NCBI GenBank assembly: GCA_015057365.1
Contig: SVEN01000007.1
Coordinates: 1 to 64,000, forward strand
From: Lachnospiraceae bacterium
GTDB lineage: Bacteria; Bacillota; Clostridia; Lachnospirales; Lachnospiraceae
DNA length: 64,000 nt
Direction: 5' to 3'
In this document: in pieces, positions 1-7,609 of the stretch
Numbering within the stretch: position 1 is the stretch's first letter
Layout of the letters: every line of letters starts with the position of its first letter
The notes under the pieces: generated by a model
What the model saw: only the letters and a program-made list of their open reading frames with translations
Told to the model about the DNA's origin: nothing
Database searches by the model: none
Translations under genes and position numbers: made by a program

Positions 1-1339
1 CAAAAAGGTAACCGTAGGCGGTTGGGTAAGAAGTGTCAGAGATTCCAAGGCATTCGGATTTATCGTATTAAACGACGGTACCTTCTTTGAGACCCTGCAG
101 GTGGTATATCATGACACTATGGACAATTTTGCGGAGATTTCCAAACTGAATGTAGGCTCCGCAATTATCGTAACCGGTGAGCTTGTGGCTACTCCGGATG
201 CAAAGCAGCCGTTTGAGATTCAGGCAGAAGAGGTATTTGTAGAGGGTGCATCCACGCCGGATTATCCGTTACAGAAGAAGCGTCATACTTTAGAGTTTTT
301 GCGTACCATGACCCACCTTCGTCCGCGTACCAATACGTTCCAGGCAGTATTCCGTGTGCGTTCTTTGATTGCTTATGCGATTCATAAGTTTTTCCAGGAA
401 AGAGATTTTGTTTATGTGCACACGCCACTCATTACCGGCAGTGACTGTGAGGGTGCGGGTGAGATGTTCCGTGTAACAACTATGGACATGGAAAATGTAC
501 CGAAGAATGAAGACGGTTCCGTAGATTATACGAAGGATTTCTTCGGAAAGTCCACGAATCTTACCGTAAGCGGTCAGTTAAACGGTGAAACCTATGCCAT
601 GGCATTCCGTAACATTTATACCTTCGGACCGACCTTCCGTGCGGAGAATTCCAACACCACCCGTCATGCGGCGGAGTTCTGGATGATTGAGCCGGAGATT
701 GCATTTGCGGATTTACAGGACGATATGATGCTTGCGGAAAGCATGATTAAGTATATTATCAAGTATGTATTGGAGAATGCACCGGAGGAAATGAATTTCT
801 TTAACAGTTTCGTGGACAAGGGTCTCATTGAGCGCTTGAACCATGTGGCAAGTTCCGAGTTCGGTCATGTGACCTATACCGAAGCAATCGAGATTTTAGA
901 GAAGAACAATGATAATTTTGATTACAAGGTAAGCTGGGGTTGTGATTTACAGACCGAGCACGAGCGTTATCTGACCGAGCAGGTATTCAAAAAGCCGGTA
1001 TTCGTAACGGATTACCCGAAGGATATTAAGGCCTTCTACATGAAGATGAATGAGGATAACAAGACCGTTGCGGCAATGGACCTTTTGGTTCCGGGTATCG
1101 GTGAGATTATCGGTGGCAGCCAGAGAGAGGATGACTACGATAAGCTTTATAAGAGAATGGAAGAGTTAAAGTTAAATCCGGAGGATTATGATTTTTATCT
1201 GGATTTACGTAAATACGGTTCTGCAAGACATGCGGGCTTCGGTCTCGGATTTGAGCGTTGCGTGATGTATTTGACCGGTATCGGTAACATCCGTGATGTA
1301 GTACCGTTCCCGAGAACCGTAGGAACCTGCGATTTATAA
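1..1339 (+). CDS. asnS: Asparaginyl-tRNA synthetase, 5'-truncated by the window edge
   Basis: Class II aminoacyl-tRNA synthetase that charges tRNA-Asn with asparagine in the cytosol. The reading frame is open from base 2, so the start lies upstream of the window. The first residues ([18 protein letters not shown]) are the OB-fold anticodon-binding domain. Class II motif 2 is seen around [21 protein letters not shown], which is typical of AsnRS rather than AspRS, and motif 3 near the C-terminus as [15 protein letters not shown]. The protein ends in the usual PRTVGTCDL-like tail, so the 3' end is intact. An AraC-type regulator follows after a short gap. Identification is confident; only the N-terminal part is missing. 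Confidence 0.96.
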   Translation, partial: KKVTVGGWVRSVRDSKAFGFIVLNDGTFFETLQVVYHDTMDNFAEISKLNVGSAIIVTGELVATPDAKQPFEIQAEEVFVEGASTPDYPLQKKRHTLEFLRTMTHLRPRTNTFQAVFRVRSLIAYAIHKFFQERDFVYVHTPLITGSDCEGAGEMFRVTTMDMENVPKNEDGSVDYTKDFFGKSTNLTVSGQLNGETYAMAFRNIYTFGPTFRAENSNTTRHAAEFWMIEPEIAFADLQDDMMLAESMIKYIIKYVLENAPEEMNFFNSFVDKGLIERLNHVASSEFGHVTYTEAIEILEKNNDNFDYKVSWGCDLQTEHERYLTEQVFKKPVFVTDYPKDIKAFYMKMNEDNKTVAAMDLLVPGIGEIIGGSQREDDYDKLYKRMEELKLNPEDYDFYLDLRKYGSARHAGFGLGFERCVMYLTGIGNIRDVVPFPRTVGTCDL

Positions 1340-1358
1340 GCAAAAGAGGAGGATGCGT

Positions 1359-2171
1359 ATGAAACCGGAAGCAGTATTTCCGAATATCGGAAAGTCGAAG
1401 TTGTTGTTTCAGACCCCTGCAATCGGATTAAATAAGGAGCAGTGTCCGATTGTACGAGAGACCGGCTATTGTCTGCCGCAGTTTATCTTCTGCGTAGAGG
1501 GCGAGGGAGTACTGGAAACGGAAGGAAAGGTATTCCCGCTGGAGCAGGGATGTGTGTTCTATCTCCCGGAAGGACGAGAGCATCGTTATTACGGAAAAGG
1601 GAAATGGGTGACCAGCTGGATTCATTTGGCCGGAGAAGGAATGCCGCATGCACTCCAGTGCATGGGAATTAAGGATGCTACGGTATTAAACGGAATGGAT
1701 ACGTCCCGTTTCGAGCGTATTATGCGTCAGATTCTGACGGAGTTAAAAAATGACCGTTTAAACGGTATGGAGAGAAGCTCGGTACACATTTATGATCTTT
1801 TAATGGAGTTTTATATGCTGCAACATGAGCTGGCACAACCGCAGACCAAGGGCAAGCAGAGACTTCTCCCGCTTCTCGATTATATCGACGAGCATATTAC
1901 GGAGCAAATGACGCTGCAGGATTTGGCCAATGTGCTGAATATTACGCCGCAGCATTTGTGCCGTACGTTTAAAGAGGCTTTTTCCATGCGTCCGTTTGAG
2001 TATATTACAAGACGACGGATTCAGATATCCAAGCGTTATCTGGCGGATCGCAGCATGAAGATTGCGGCAGTAGGTCAGATGGTAGGCATCCGTGATGTCA
2101 GTTATTATTGTTATAATTTTAAACGTTTGGAGGGAATTACGCCGAACGAGTTCAGAGCCCAGAACTTCTAG
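1359..2171 (+). CDS. AraC-family transcriptional regulator
   Basis: Predicted DNA-binding regulator of about 270 residues. The N-terminal half is a cupin-like sensing domain (PLEQGCVFYLPEGREHRY). The C-terminal ~100 residues carry the two helix-turn-helix units of the AraC/XylS family: LQDLANVLNITPQHLCRTFKE, then a second unit ending VGIRDVSYYCYNFKRLEGITPNEFR. An ATG exists at 1353, but AGAGGAGG at 1345-1352 abuts it; the ATG at 1359 has proper spacing and is chosen. No sugar-metabolism gene is adjacent, so the ligand is unknown. The next genes are a two-component pair, and a functional link is only inferred from position. Confidence 0.88.
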   Translation: MKPEAVFPNIGKSKLLFQTPAIGLNKEQCPIVRETGYCLPQFIFCVEGEGVLETEGKVFPLEQGCVFYLPEGREHRYYGKGKWVTSWIHLAGEGMPHALQCMGIKDATVLNGMDTSRFERIMRQILTELKNDRLNGMERSSVHIYDLLMEFYMLQHELAQPQTKGKQRLLPLLDYIDEHITEQMTLQDLANVLNITPQHLCRTFKEAFSMRPFEYITRRRIQISKRYLADRSMKIAAVGQMVGIRDVSYYCYNFKRLEGITPNEFRAQNF

Positions 2172-2285
2172 GGAAGCAGCGATTATGTCAATGCGTTCCC
2201 GGAAGCTTTTGGCGGATTGGGTGTAGCCTAAGCTGAAAACAGCCATGAGGGAGAAACGTTTTAGGGGAGATAGGAGGCGACAAGC

Positions 2286-3821
2286 ATGGATTTTCGAAAG
2301 CGTCTTATTGTGATGTTTATGATTATGACGCTGTTTCCGATTCTTCTTTTAATCAGTTGCGGTCTTATTATTATCGGGTATCAGACCAACGTAATGAAGC
2401 AGGCCTATGATACAGAGGTAAATACATTACAGGCATTGCAGAACCCGGTGCAGGTGTTGAATCACCTGACCCGAGGTTCTTATAATGACTTGAAAGCCGT
2501 AACCAAGAACCGCCCGGATCGTTTGTTGGATTTGTCGTATTTAGAGACTGTGAATGAAAGCCTGGAGAAACGACAGGCTTTTTTGGTAGTACAAAAGGGA
2601 GGGTCTCTTGTATTTTGTGGTAATGATGCGTTGTATGAGATGGTGGAGGATTCTCTGCCGGAGTACGGTGCATACAACATCAATGTGGACGGCGGTTTAT
2701 ATGTAAGCGGTCGGATTCCCTATTTGGTGAAGCAACAGGATTTTATGTTTTCGGACGGAGCGAAGGGAAGCTTTTACATTATTTCCGACGTAAATACCCT
2801 GATGCCGCAGACAAAGACATCGCTGGTACAGGCAATCGGTGCGGTGGTGATAGTTTTCCTTGTGACCGGTGTACTTTTGATTGTCTGGTTGTATGCCGGT
2901 GTGCTAAAGCCGATTAATAAATTATGGCGTGCTACAAGGAGAGTGAAAGACGGAGATTTGGACTTCCGGTTGGAGAGAACCGGTGAAGACGAAATCGGCC
3001 AGCTGAGTGCGGACTTTGAGGAGATGCGCGCTCATTTGAAAACAGAGATAGATACACGGATACAGTATGAAGAGGATCTTCGGACGTTAATCGGTAATAT
3101 TTCTCACGATTTAAAAACTCCGCTTACTACCATAAAAGGGTATGCGGAAGGAATGATGGACGGAGTAGCGGATACACCGGAAAAGCAGGAAAAGTACCTT
3201 CGTACCATACGGAGCAAAGCGGAGGATATGACCCGCATGGTAGAGGAGCTGGCACTGTATACAAAGATTGATTGTAAATCATATCCGTATTATTTTGAAA
3301 AGGTCCGGTTGAAGGATTTCTTTGGAGATTGCATTGAAGAGGACGAGCCGGAGCTGGAGCGGAAGAATATAAAAATATCGTTGGTTGACCGCCTGACAGA
3401 GGATGACGAGGTGTATGCCGACAGAGAGCAGTTAAAGCGCATTACCATGAATATTATCGGGAATGCGGTAAAATACTTATCCAAAGAAAGCGGAGAGATT
3501 ACGATTACGCTTTCGGATGAGTCGTCCTATATCCGGACCGAAATTGCGGATACGGGTGTGGGCATTCCGAAGAAAGATTTACCGCACATTTTTGAGCGGT
3601 TTTACAGAGGGGATACTTCCAGAAATACGGGGAAAGGAGGTTCCGGGCTGGGACTTGCAATCGTAAAGCAGATTGTGGAGGACCATGGGGGAACCATTCA
3701 TGCACGAAGCGAAGAAGGGGAAGGTACAACGGTTTCGTTTACCTTGTTAAAGGTACATAAGGACGGGAAAGAACAGACGCTTCCTGTGATGTACCGGGGC
3801 CTGGACGGCATTAAGGCATAA
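2286..3821 (+). CDS. Membrane sensor histidine kinase (HAMP-HisKA-HATPase)
   Basis: Two-component sensor kinase of 511 residues. Two membrane segments (about 8-31 and 181-205) bracket an extracytoplasmic sensor region of about 150 residues. A HAMP linker follows (about 206-258), then the HisKA dimerisation domain with phospho-acceptor His274 in NISHDLKTPLT. The ATPase domain shows the N box (NIIGNAVKYL), G1 (DTGVGIP), F box (IFERFYRGD) and G2 (GGSGLGLAIVKQI). The gene has a good RBS (GGAGG, 2274-2278) and lies 10 bp upstream of its response regulator, so they form an operon. The signal sensed is unknown; the sensor region resembles no family I recognise. Confidence 0.95.
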   Translation: MDFRKRLIVMFMIMTLFPILLLISCGLIIIGYQTNVMKQAYDTEVNTLQALQNPVQVLNHLTRGSYNDLKAVTKNRPDRLLDLSYLETVNESLEKRQAFLVVQKGGSLVFCGNDALYEMVEDSLPEYGAYNINVDGGLYVSGRIPYLVKQQDFMFSDGAKGSFYIISDVNTLMPQTKTSLVQAIGAVVIVFLVTGVLLIVWLYAGVLKPINKLWRATRRVKDGDLDFRLERTGEDEIGQLSADFEEMRAHLKTEIDTRIQYEEDLRTLIGNISHDLKTPLTTIKGYAEGMMDGVADTPEKQEKYLRTIRSKAEDMTRMVEELALYTKIDCKSYPYYFEKVRLKDFFGDCIEEDEPELERKNIKISLVDRLTEDDEVYADREQLKRITMNIIGNAVKYLSKESGEITITLSDESSYIRTEIADTGVGIPKKDLPHIFERFYRGDTSRNTGKGGSGLGLAIVKQIVEDHGGTIHARSEEGEGTTVSFTLLKVHKDGKEQTLPVMYRGLDGIKA

Positions 3822-3831
3822 AGGAGGAAGT

Positions 3832-4521
3832 ATGGCGAGGATTTTAATTATTGAGGATGAAACCGCGATTGCGGAATTGGAACGGGATTATTTGGAACTT
3901 TCCGGTTATGAGGTCACCATTGCGGAGGACGGCCTAAAAGGAAAGCGGGCTGCATTGGAGGAGGACTATAACCTGGTAATTTTAGATTTGATGCTTCCGG
4001 GAAGCGACGGTTTTGAAATCTGTAAGGCCGTCCGTGAGGCGAAGGATATTCCGATTTTAATGGTTTCCGCGAAAAAGGATGAGGTAGATAAAATCCGGGG
4101 ACTTGGTCTCGGAGCGGATGATTATATGACAAAGCCTTTCAGTCCCAGTGAGCTGGTGGCGAGAGTAAAAGCGCACCTGCAGCGTTACGAACGTTTGGTG
4201 GGCAGCGGTATCCGTGAAAATAAGACGGTGGAGACCAGAGGTCTACGCATTGACAAAACGGCTCGTCGTGTATTTGTGAACGGCGAGGAGAAGGCCTTTA
4301 CCACAAAGGAATTTGACCTTTTAACATACCTGGCGGAGAATCCGAACCGGGTATTTACTAAGGATGAGCTGTTCCGTGCCATTTGGGATATGGATTCCGT
4401 GGGAGATATCGCAACGGTGACGGTGCATATCAAAAAGGTAAGGGAAAAGATAGAGACCGATACGGCAAACCCACAGTATATCGAGACGATATGGGGCGTC
4501 GGATATCGGTTTAAGGCGTAA
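3832..4521 (+). CDS. OmpR-family response regulator
   Basis: DNA-binding response regulator, 229 residues, partner of the upstream kinase. The receiver domain (1-115) has the acidic pocket IEDE and the phospho-acceptor Asp52 in LVILDLMLPG, plus the conserved Thr/Ser and Lys (MVSAKK, MTKPFSP). The C-terminal winged helix (about 130-229) ends in the characteristic IETIWGVGYRFKA. The 3' end of the gene is partly repeated about 140 bp downstream (see the repeat entry). Targets are unknown; the small membrane protein gene just downstream is a candidate. Confidence 0.96.
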   Translation: MARILIIEDETAIAELERDYLELSGYEVTIAEDGLKGKRAALEEDYNLVILDLMLPGSDGFEICKAVREAKDIPILMVSAKKDEVDKIRGLGLGADDYMTKPFSPSELVARVKAHLQRYERLVGSGIRENKTVETRGLRIDKTARRVFVNGEEKAFTTKEFDLLTYLAENPNRVFTKDELFRAIWDMDSVGDIATVTVHIKKVREKIETDTANPQYIETIWGVGYRFKA

Positions 4522-4661
4522 AGAAAATAGTTGCCACATATCGTCTCACTCCGTGGGATGCACACGGGCGGGTAAGGAAGGCAGCAAAGCTGCTCCCGCC
4601 CGGCGCGAAACAGCAAGCTGTTTCGATAAAAAGGGGCGAGGGATACCGGTTTAAAGCGTAA
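4493..4661. repeat. Palindromic insert flanked by a 29-bp imperfect direct repeat
   Basis: The last 29 bp of the response regulator gene (4493-4521) recur at 4633-4661 with 25 of 29 bases identical. Between them lie about 111 bp rich in inverted repeats: GGGCGGG at about 4565 pairs with CCCGCCC at about 4595, and GAAACAG pairs with CTGTTTC around 4607-4624. The short sequence ATATCGTCTC (4537-4546) is also the reverse complement of 4484-4493 inside the gene. This looks like a small palindromic intergenic element that entered with, or caused, a duplication of the gene end. It could also serve as transcript-stabilising or terminating structure; there is no T-run. Confidence 0.55.
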
Positions 4662-4678
4662 TAGAAAGGAGTTTGCGT

Positions 4679-5176
4679 ATGAGAGAGGAAGCGTTTGTAG
4701 CGGAAAAGGAAGAAAAGTGCTCATTGTTTGGTTGTTTGTTCCGCCTGGCCACGGTTGCTGTGGCGGTTTATGGTGCGGTGACAGCAGCGAAAAAGGTGCT
4801 GGCGCGTCTTACAAGACGTTTGGAGGAGGACAACGAAGGAAATGAAGCAAAACGTTATCTGGTGGGCTTAGGTATACGCGAGATATGCCCTGAGGAGACG
4901 GTTTCCGGTGTAGACCTTACGGTGGTAGGAGGCTGCGCTGAGTTGGATTTACAGGATGCCGAGATTTCCGGAGAAGTATTTGTAAAAGTACGCGCACTGG
5001 GGGGCAAGATTGTAATTAAGGTACCGGCTATGGTACGGGTGGAGCTGGATGGAAAGGGCGTCGTTTGCGGTTGTTCCAATCAAGTGCCGTCCTATGAAAA
5101 TGAAGACCTTCCGATGGTCTACGTAGATGCCGAATGTGTGGGTGCGTGCCTGAAAATCGTGCTGGGAGAGGAGTAA
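4679..5176 (+). CDS. Small membrane protein with LiaF/YvqF-like C-terminal domain
   Basis: Predicted protein of 165 residues. A TTG at 4673 opens the frame, but ATG 4679 is placed correctly after AAAGGAG (4665-4671) and is chosen. One hydrophobic segment near residues 17-42 (LFRLATVAVAVYGAVTAA) is followed by a region of alternating hydrophobic residues, VSGVDLTVVGGCAELDLQDAE and GGKIVIKVP. This resembles the beta-solenoid-like C-terminal domain of LiaF-type cell-wall stress proteins. Its position after a kinase/regulator pair fits a LiaFSR-like arrangement, but the kinase is not of the LiaS type. Function unproven. Confidence 0.6.
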   Translation: MREEAFVAEKEEKCSLFGCLFRLATVAVAVYGAVTAAKKVLARLTRRLEEDNEGNEAKRYLVGLGIREICPEETVSGVDLTVVGGCAELDLQDAEISGEVFVKVRALGGKIVIKVPAMVRVELDGKGVVCGCSNQVPSYENEDLPMVYVDAECVGACLKIVLGEE

Positions 5177-5298
5177 TCCGGCATAGGAGAGAAGCTTTTT
5201 GCCGATTTTAAGGAACACCGAGAAAGAGGCATAAAAGAAATAAACATATTCTGAGGATGTGGGATACGTTCCTAATCAAAAGAAAGTGAGGATAAGTT

Positions 5299-6363
5299 AT
5301 GAAAAAGAAAGTAGCATTATTATTAACTGCGGTTCTGTTGGTATCTGTATTTGCGGGCTGCGGAAAGAAGGACGAAGGTCAGAAAGAGCCGACAAAGATA
5401 CCGGTAGTAACCCAGGATGTATCCGGAGATGAGGAAAATTTACCGGTAGAGCCGACGGTGGCTCCGAAGGAAAAGGTAGATGTGAATATTGCGGCCATGA
5501 AGGGACCGACAGCGCTGGGTATGCTGAAGCTGATGGAGGATGCCGAGGCAGGAACCACCGCAAACAACTATAAGTTCACCATTGCCGGAGCGGCGGATGA
5601 GATTACCGCCAGCATCATTAAGGGAGATATCCCGATTGCTGCGGTGCCGTGTAATTTGGCTTCTGTGCTGTACAACAAGTCCAAGGGTGGCGTAACCATG
5701 CTCGGAATTAATACCCTTGGTGTACTGTATATCGTGGAGACCGGAGAAACGGTGCAGTCTGTGGAGGATTTAAGGGGCAAGACGATTTATTCTACCGGTA
5801 AGGGTACAACTCCGGAGTATACCTTAAACTGGCTGTTAAAGTCTGCCGGTATGGAGCCGGGTAAGGATGTAACCGTAGAGTATAAGTCCGAGGCAACCGA
5901 GGTGGCAGCGATTTTGTCCCAGACGGAGAATGCGGTGGCAATGCTTCCGCAGCCGTACGTAACCACGGTATTAATGAATAACGAAAAAGCACGTATCGCA
6001 CTGGATATTACGGAGGAGTGGGAGGCCTTAAATGAGGGCTCCACGGTCGTAACCGGCGTGGTGGTAGCCAATACAAAGTACTTAACCGAGAATCCGGACG
6101 TGGTAAATGCATTCCTGGATGAATATGCGGTATCCGCAGCCTACACGGTAGAAAATGTGGATGCGGCAGCGGCATTGTCCGAGAAGTTTAACATCTTCAA
6201 GGCACCGGTGGCAAAGAAAGCAATCCCGTACTGTAATATCGTGCTCATCGAAGGTGACGAGATGAAGACGAAGGCAAGCGCGTACTTGAACGTATTGTTT
6301 GAGCAGAATGCGGCATCGGTAGGCGGAGCGTTGCCGGAGGATGGGTTCTTTTATAAAAGATAA
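5299..6363 (+). CDS. ABC transporter substrate-binding lipoprotein (NMT1/SsuA-like)
   Basis: Extracytoplasmic solute receptor of 354 residues. The lipoprotein signal (MKKKVALLLTAVLLVSVFAGC) ends in a lipobox with acyl-Cys at residue 21, followed by an acidic/Pro linker. The rest is a periplasmic-binding type II fold with DLRGKTIYSTGKGTTPEYTL, the segment typical of nitrate/sulfonate/thiamine-precursor receptors. No permease or ATPase is adjacent. The only matching transporter in the window is the permease-ATPase fusion at 37724-39283, 31 kb away. Substrate unknown; an organic nitrogen- or sulfur-containing compound would fit the family. Confidence 0.88.
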   Translation: MKKKVALLLTAVLLVSVFAGCGKKDEGQKEPTKIPVVTQDVSGDEENLPVEPTVAPKEKVDVNIAAMKGPTALGMLKLMEDAEAGTTANNYKFTIAGAADEITASIIKGDIPIAAVPCNLASVLYNKSKGGVTMLGINTLGVLYIVETGETVQSVEDLRGKTIYSTGKGTTPEYTLNWLLKSAGMEPGKDVTVEYKSEATEVAAILSQTENAVAMLPQPYVTTVLMNNEKARIALDITEEWEALNEGSTVVTGVVVANTKYLTENPDVVNAFLDEYAVSAAYTVENVDAAAALSEKFNIFKAPVAKKAIPYCNIVLIEGDEMKTKASAYLNVLFEQNAASVGGALPEDGFFYKR

Positions 6364-6425
6364 TTTTTATGGTACGATATATGATTTATTTGAAGCACGT
6401 AGGATGAGAAGAACGGAGGGGCATT

Positions 6426-7310
6426 ATGTATTTTTACAAGGTATACGGGATGAATGTTGCATCGGATTTACCGTTTCCGCAATTGGTAGTAAGTGAGGAT
6501 ACGAACTCGTATGATGCCATAATTGAGGAGGCCGAGCTTTCCGATGAGATACAGAGTGTATGGCCGGGAAAGAAGTATGAATTCGGACAAACGTACAGCT
6601 GGCTTTCCAATACGACTTGCCAGATGCAGGTGTATGAGGGAAAACGTATGACCTATGCCCTGACCGGAAACGGACATCCGGACTGGCTACAATCTTATCT
6701 GCTAGGATACGGAATGGGCTTGCTGGCAATGCAGCGGGGGATGCTTCCGATTCACTGCAGCGCAGTATCCGATGAACGAGGCGGAGTATTGATTGCCGGA
6801 GTGAGCGGTGCGGGGAAATCCACCACAACCACTGCATTTTTGAAGGAAGGATATGCGCTGTTGGCAGATGATATGGCATGGGTAGACGGCAAGAGAGTGT
6901 ATCCGGCGTTTCCGTATCAGAAGCTTTGCCGGGATGTGGTAGAGCGGGAAGGCTATAATTTGGATGAACTGATTTATATTGATGAGGAGAAGGATAAGTT
7001 TCTGGCTCGTTATCGCGGGGAATTCAATACAGAAGCCCAACCGATAAAAGGTTTTATTTTGTTGCATCTGACGCAGGAGGAACGTGTAGTAACACGTGAA
7101 TTTACCGGATTGGAGCGATTTCCTGTATACATGGAAAATAATTTTTTCCGGTCTTTCATGACGAAGGAACAGAAGTATGCGCCGTATATGGGACAAATAG
7201 GTTTGGAGATGGCATCGAAGGTACCGCTTCTTGCGATCGGGCGACCGGTAGGGAAGGATACTGCAGAGGAAGTGGTAAGAACCGCTGTGGAATGGGCAAA
7301 AGGATTGTAA
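6426..7310 (+). CDS. HPr kinase-like (HprK-related) protein
   Basis: Protein of 294 residues with the P-loop fold of HPr kinase/phosphorylase C-terminal domains. Visible marks: LPIHCSAV (His110), Walker A GVSGAGKS (125-132) and LLADDM with Asp148-Asp149. It lacks the N-terminal domain of true HprK and there is no HPr gene here. In other bacteria such stand-alone kinases accompany PqqD-like and lasso-B2-like proteins; one of them (from a paeninodin cluster) phosphorylates a precursor peptide. PqqD, B2 and nucleotidyltransferase genes of that kind occur 26-28 kb downstream in this window. Substrate here is unknown. The gene ends 67 bp before the promoter of the c-di-GMP riboswitch. Confidence 0.8.
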   Translation: MYFYKVYGMNVASDLPFPQLVVSEDTNSYDAIIEEAELSDEIQSVWPGKKYEFGQTYSWLSNTTCQMQVYEGKRMTYALTGNGHPDWLQSYLLGYGMGLLAMQRGMLPIHCSAVSDERGGVLIAGVSGAGKSTTTTAFLKEGYALLADDMAWVDGKRVYPAFPYQKLCRDVVEREGYNLDELIYIDEEKDKFLARYRGEFNTEAQPIKGFILLHLTQEERVVTREFTGLERFPVYMENNFFRSFMTKEQKYAPYMGQIGLEMASKVPLLAIGRPVGKDTAEEVVRTAVEWAKGL

Positions 7311-7376
7311 ATACATGTTTTTAGATTAAAATAGTCGAAATGTATAGGAAATTAGCCTCATTTTTGCGCAAAACTG

Positions 7377-7405
7377 TTGGCAAAACATGGAAAACATGAT
7401 ACAAT
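7377..7405 (+). promoter_or_regulatory. SigA-type promoter for riboswitch 1 and surface protein
   Basis: TTGGCA (7377-7382), a 17-bp spacer and TACAAT (7400-7405). Transcription would begin around 7412, immediately before the c-di-GMP aptamer. Confidence 0.75.
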
Positions 7406-7413
7406 GAGGCTGG

Positions 7414-7498
7414 AAAAGACGAAATGGCAAACTTATCGAAAGGTGAGGACGCAAAACCACGGGCCTAAGGCGGAAACGCTACGGTAGCCGGCTGCCGA
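7414..7498 (+). promoter_or_regulatory. Cyclic-di-GMP-I (GEMM-I) riboswitch aptamer 1
   Basis: The conserved landmarks of the class-I c-di-GMP aptamer appear in order: GGCAAAC (7426-7432), a GAAA tetraloop with its stem, GACGCAAA (7448-7455), GGGCCTAA (7461-7468), a second small hairpin, and GGTAGCCGG (7483-7491). It lies in the 5' leader of the repeat-containing surface protein gene at 7610. A 9-bp hairpin (7498-7506 with 7515-7523) and a T-tailed terminator follow, so control is probably by transcription attenuation. Whether ligand turns the gene on or off cannot be settled by eye. Confidence 0.93.
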
Positions 7499-7531
7499 AA
7501 CTTTAAGGAAAATTTTAAAGTTTGATACAAG

Positions 7532-7561
7532 GCACGCTTTTTCAACAGGCGTGCTTTTTTT
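7532..7561 (+). terminator. Attenuator terminator of riboswitch 1
   Basis: GCACGC (7532-7537) pairs with GCGTGC (7549-7554), followed by a run of T. It lies between the aptamer and the ribosome binding site at about 7598, the position expected for a riboswitch expression platform. The aptamer's 3' strand (GCTGCC, near 7490) could pair with the terminator's 5' arm with one bulge, offering an antiterminator. Confidence 0.8.
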
Positions 7562-7609
7562 GTCTCAAGGCATTTGCGTTGCACTTTCCTAATTACAAGG
7601 AGGGCAAGC

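Noticed and set aside
6426-7310. True HPr kinase/phosphorylase controlling carbon catabolite repression
   Set aside because: The N-terminal HprK domain is missing, the length and context differ, and there is no HPr or lgt gene beside it.
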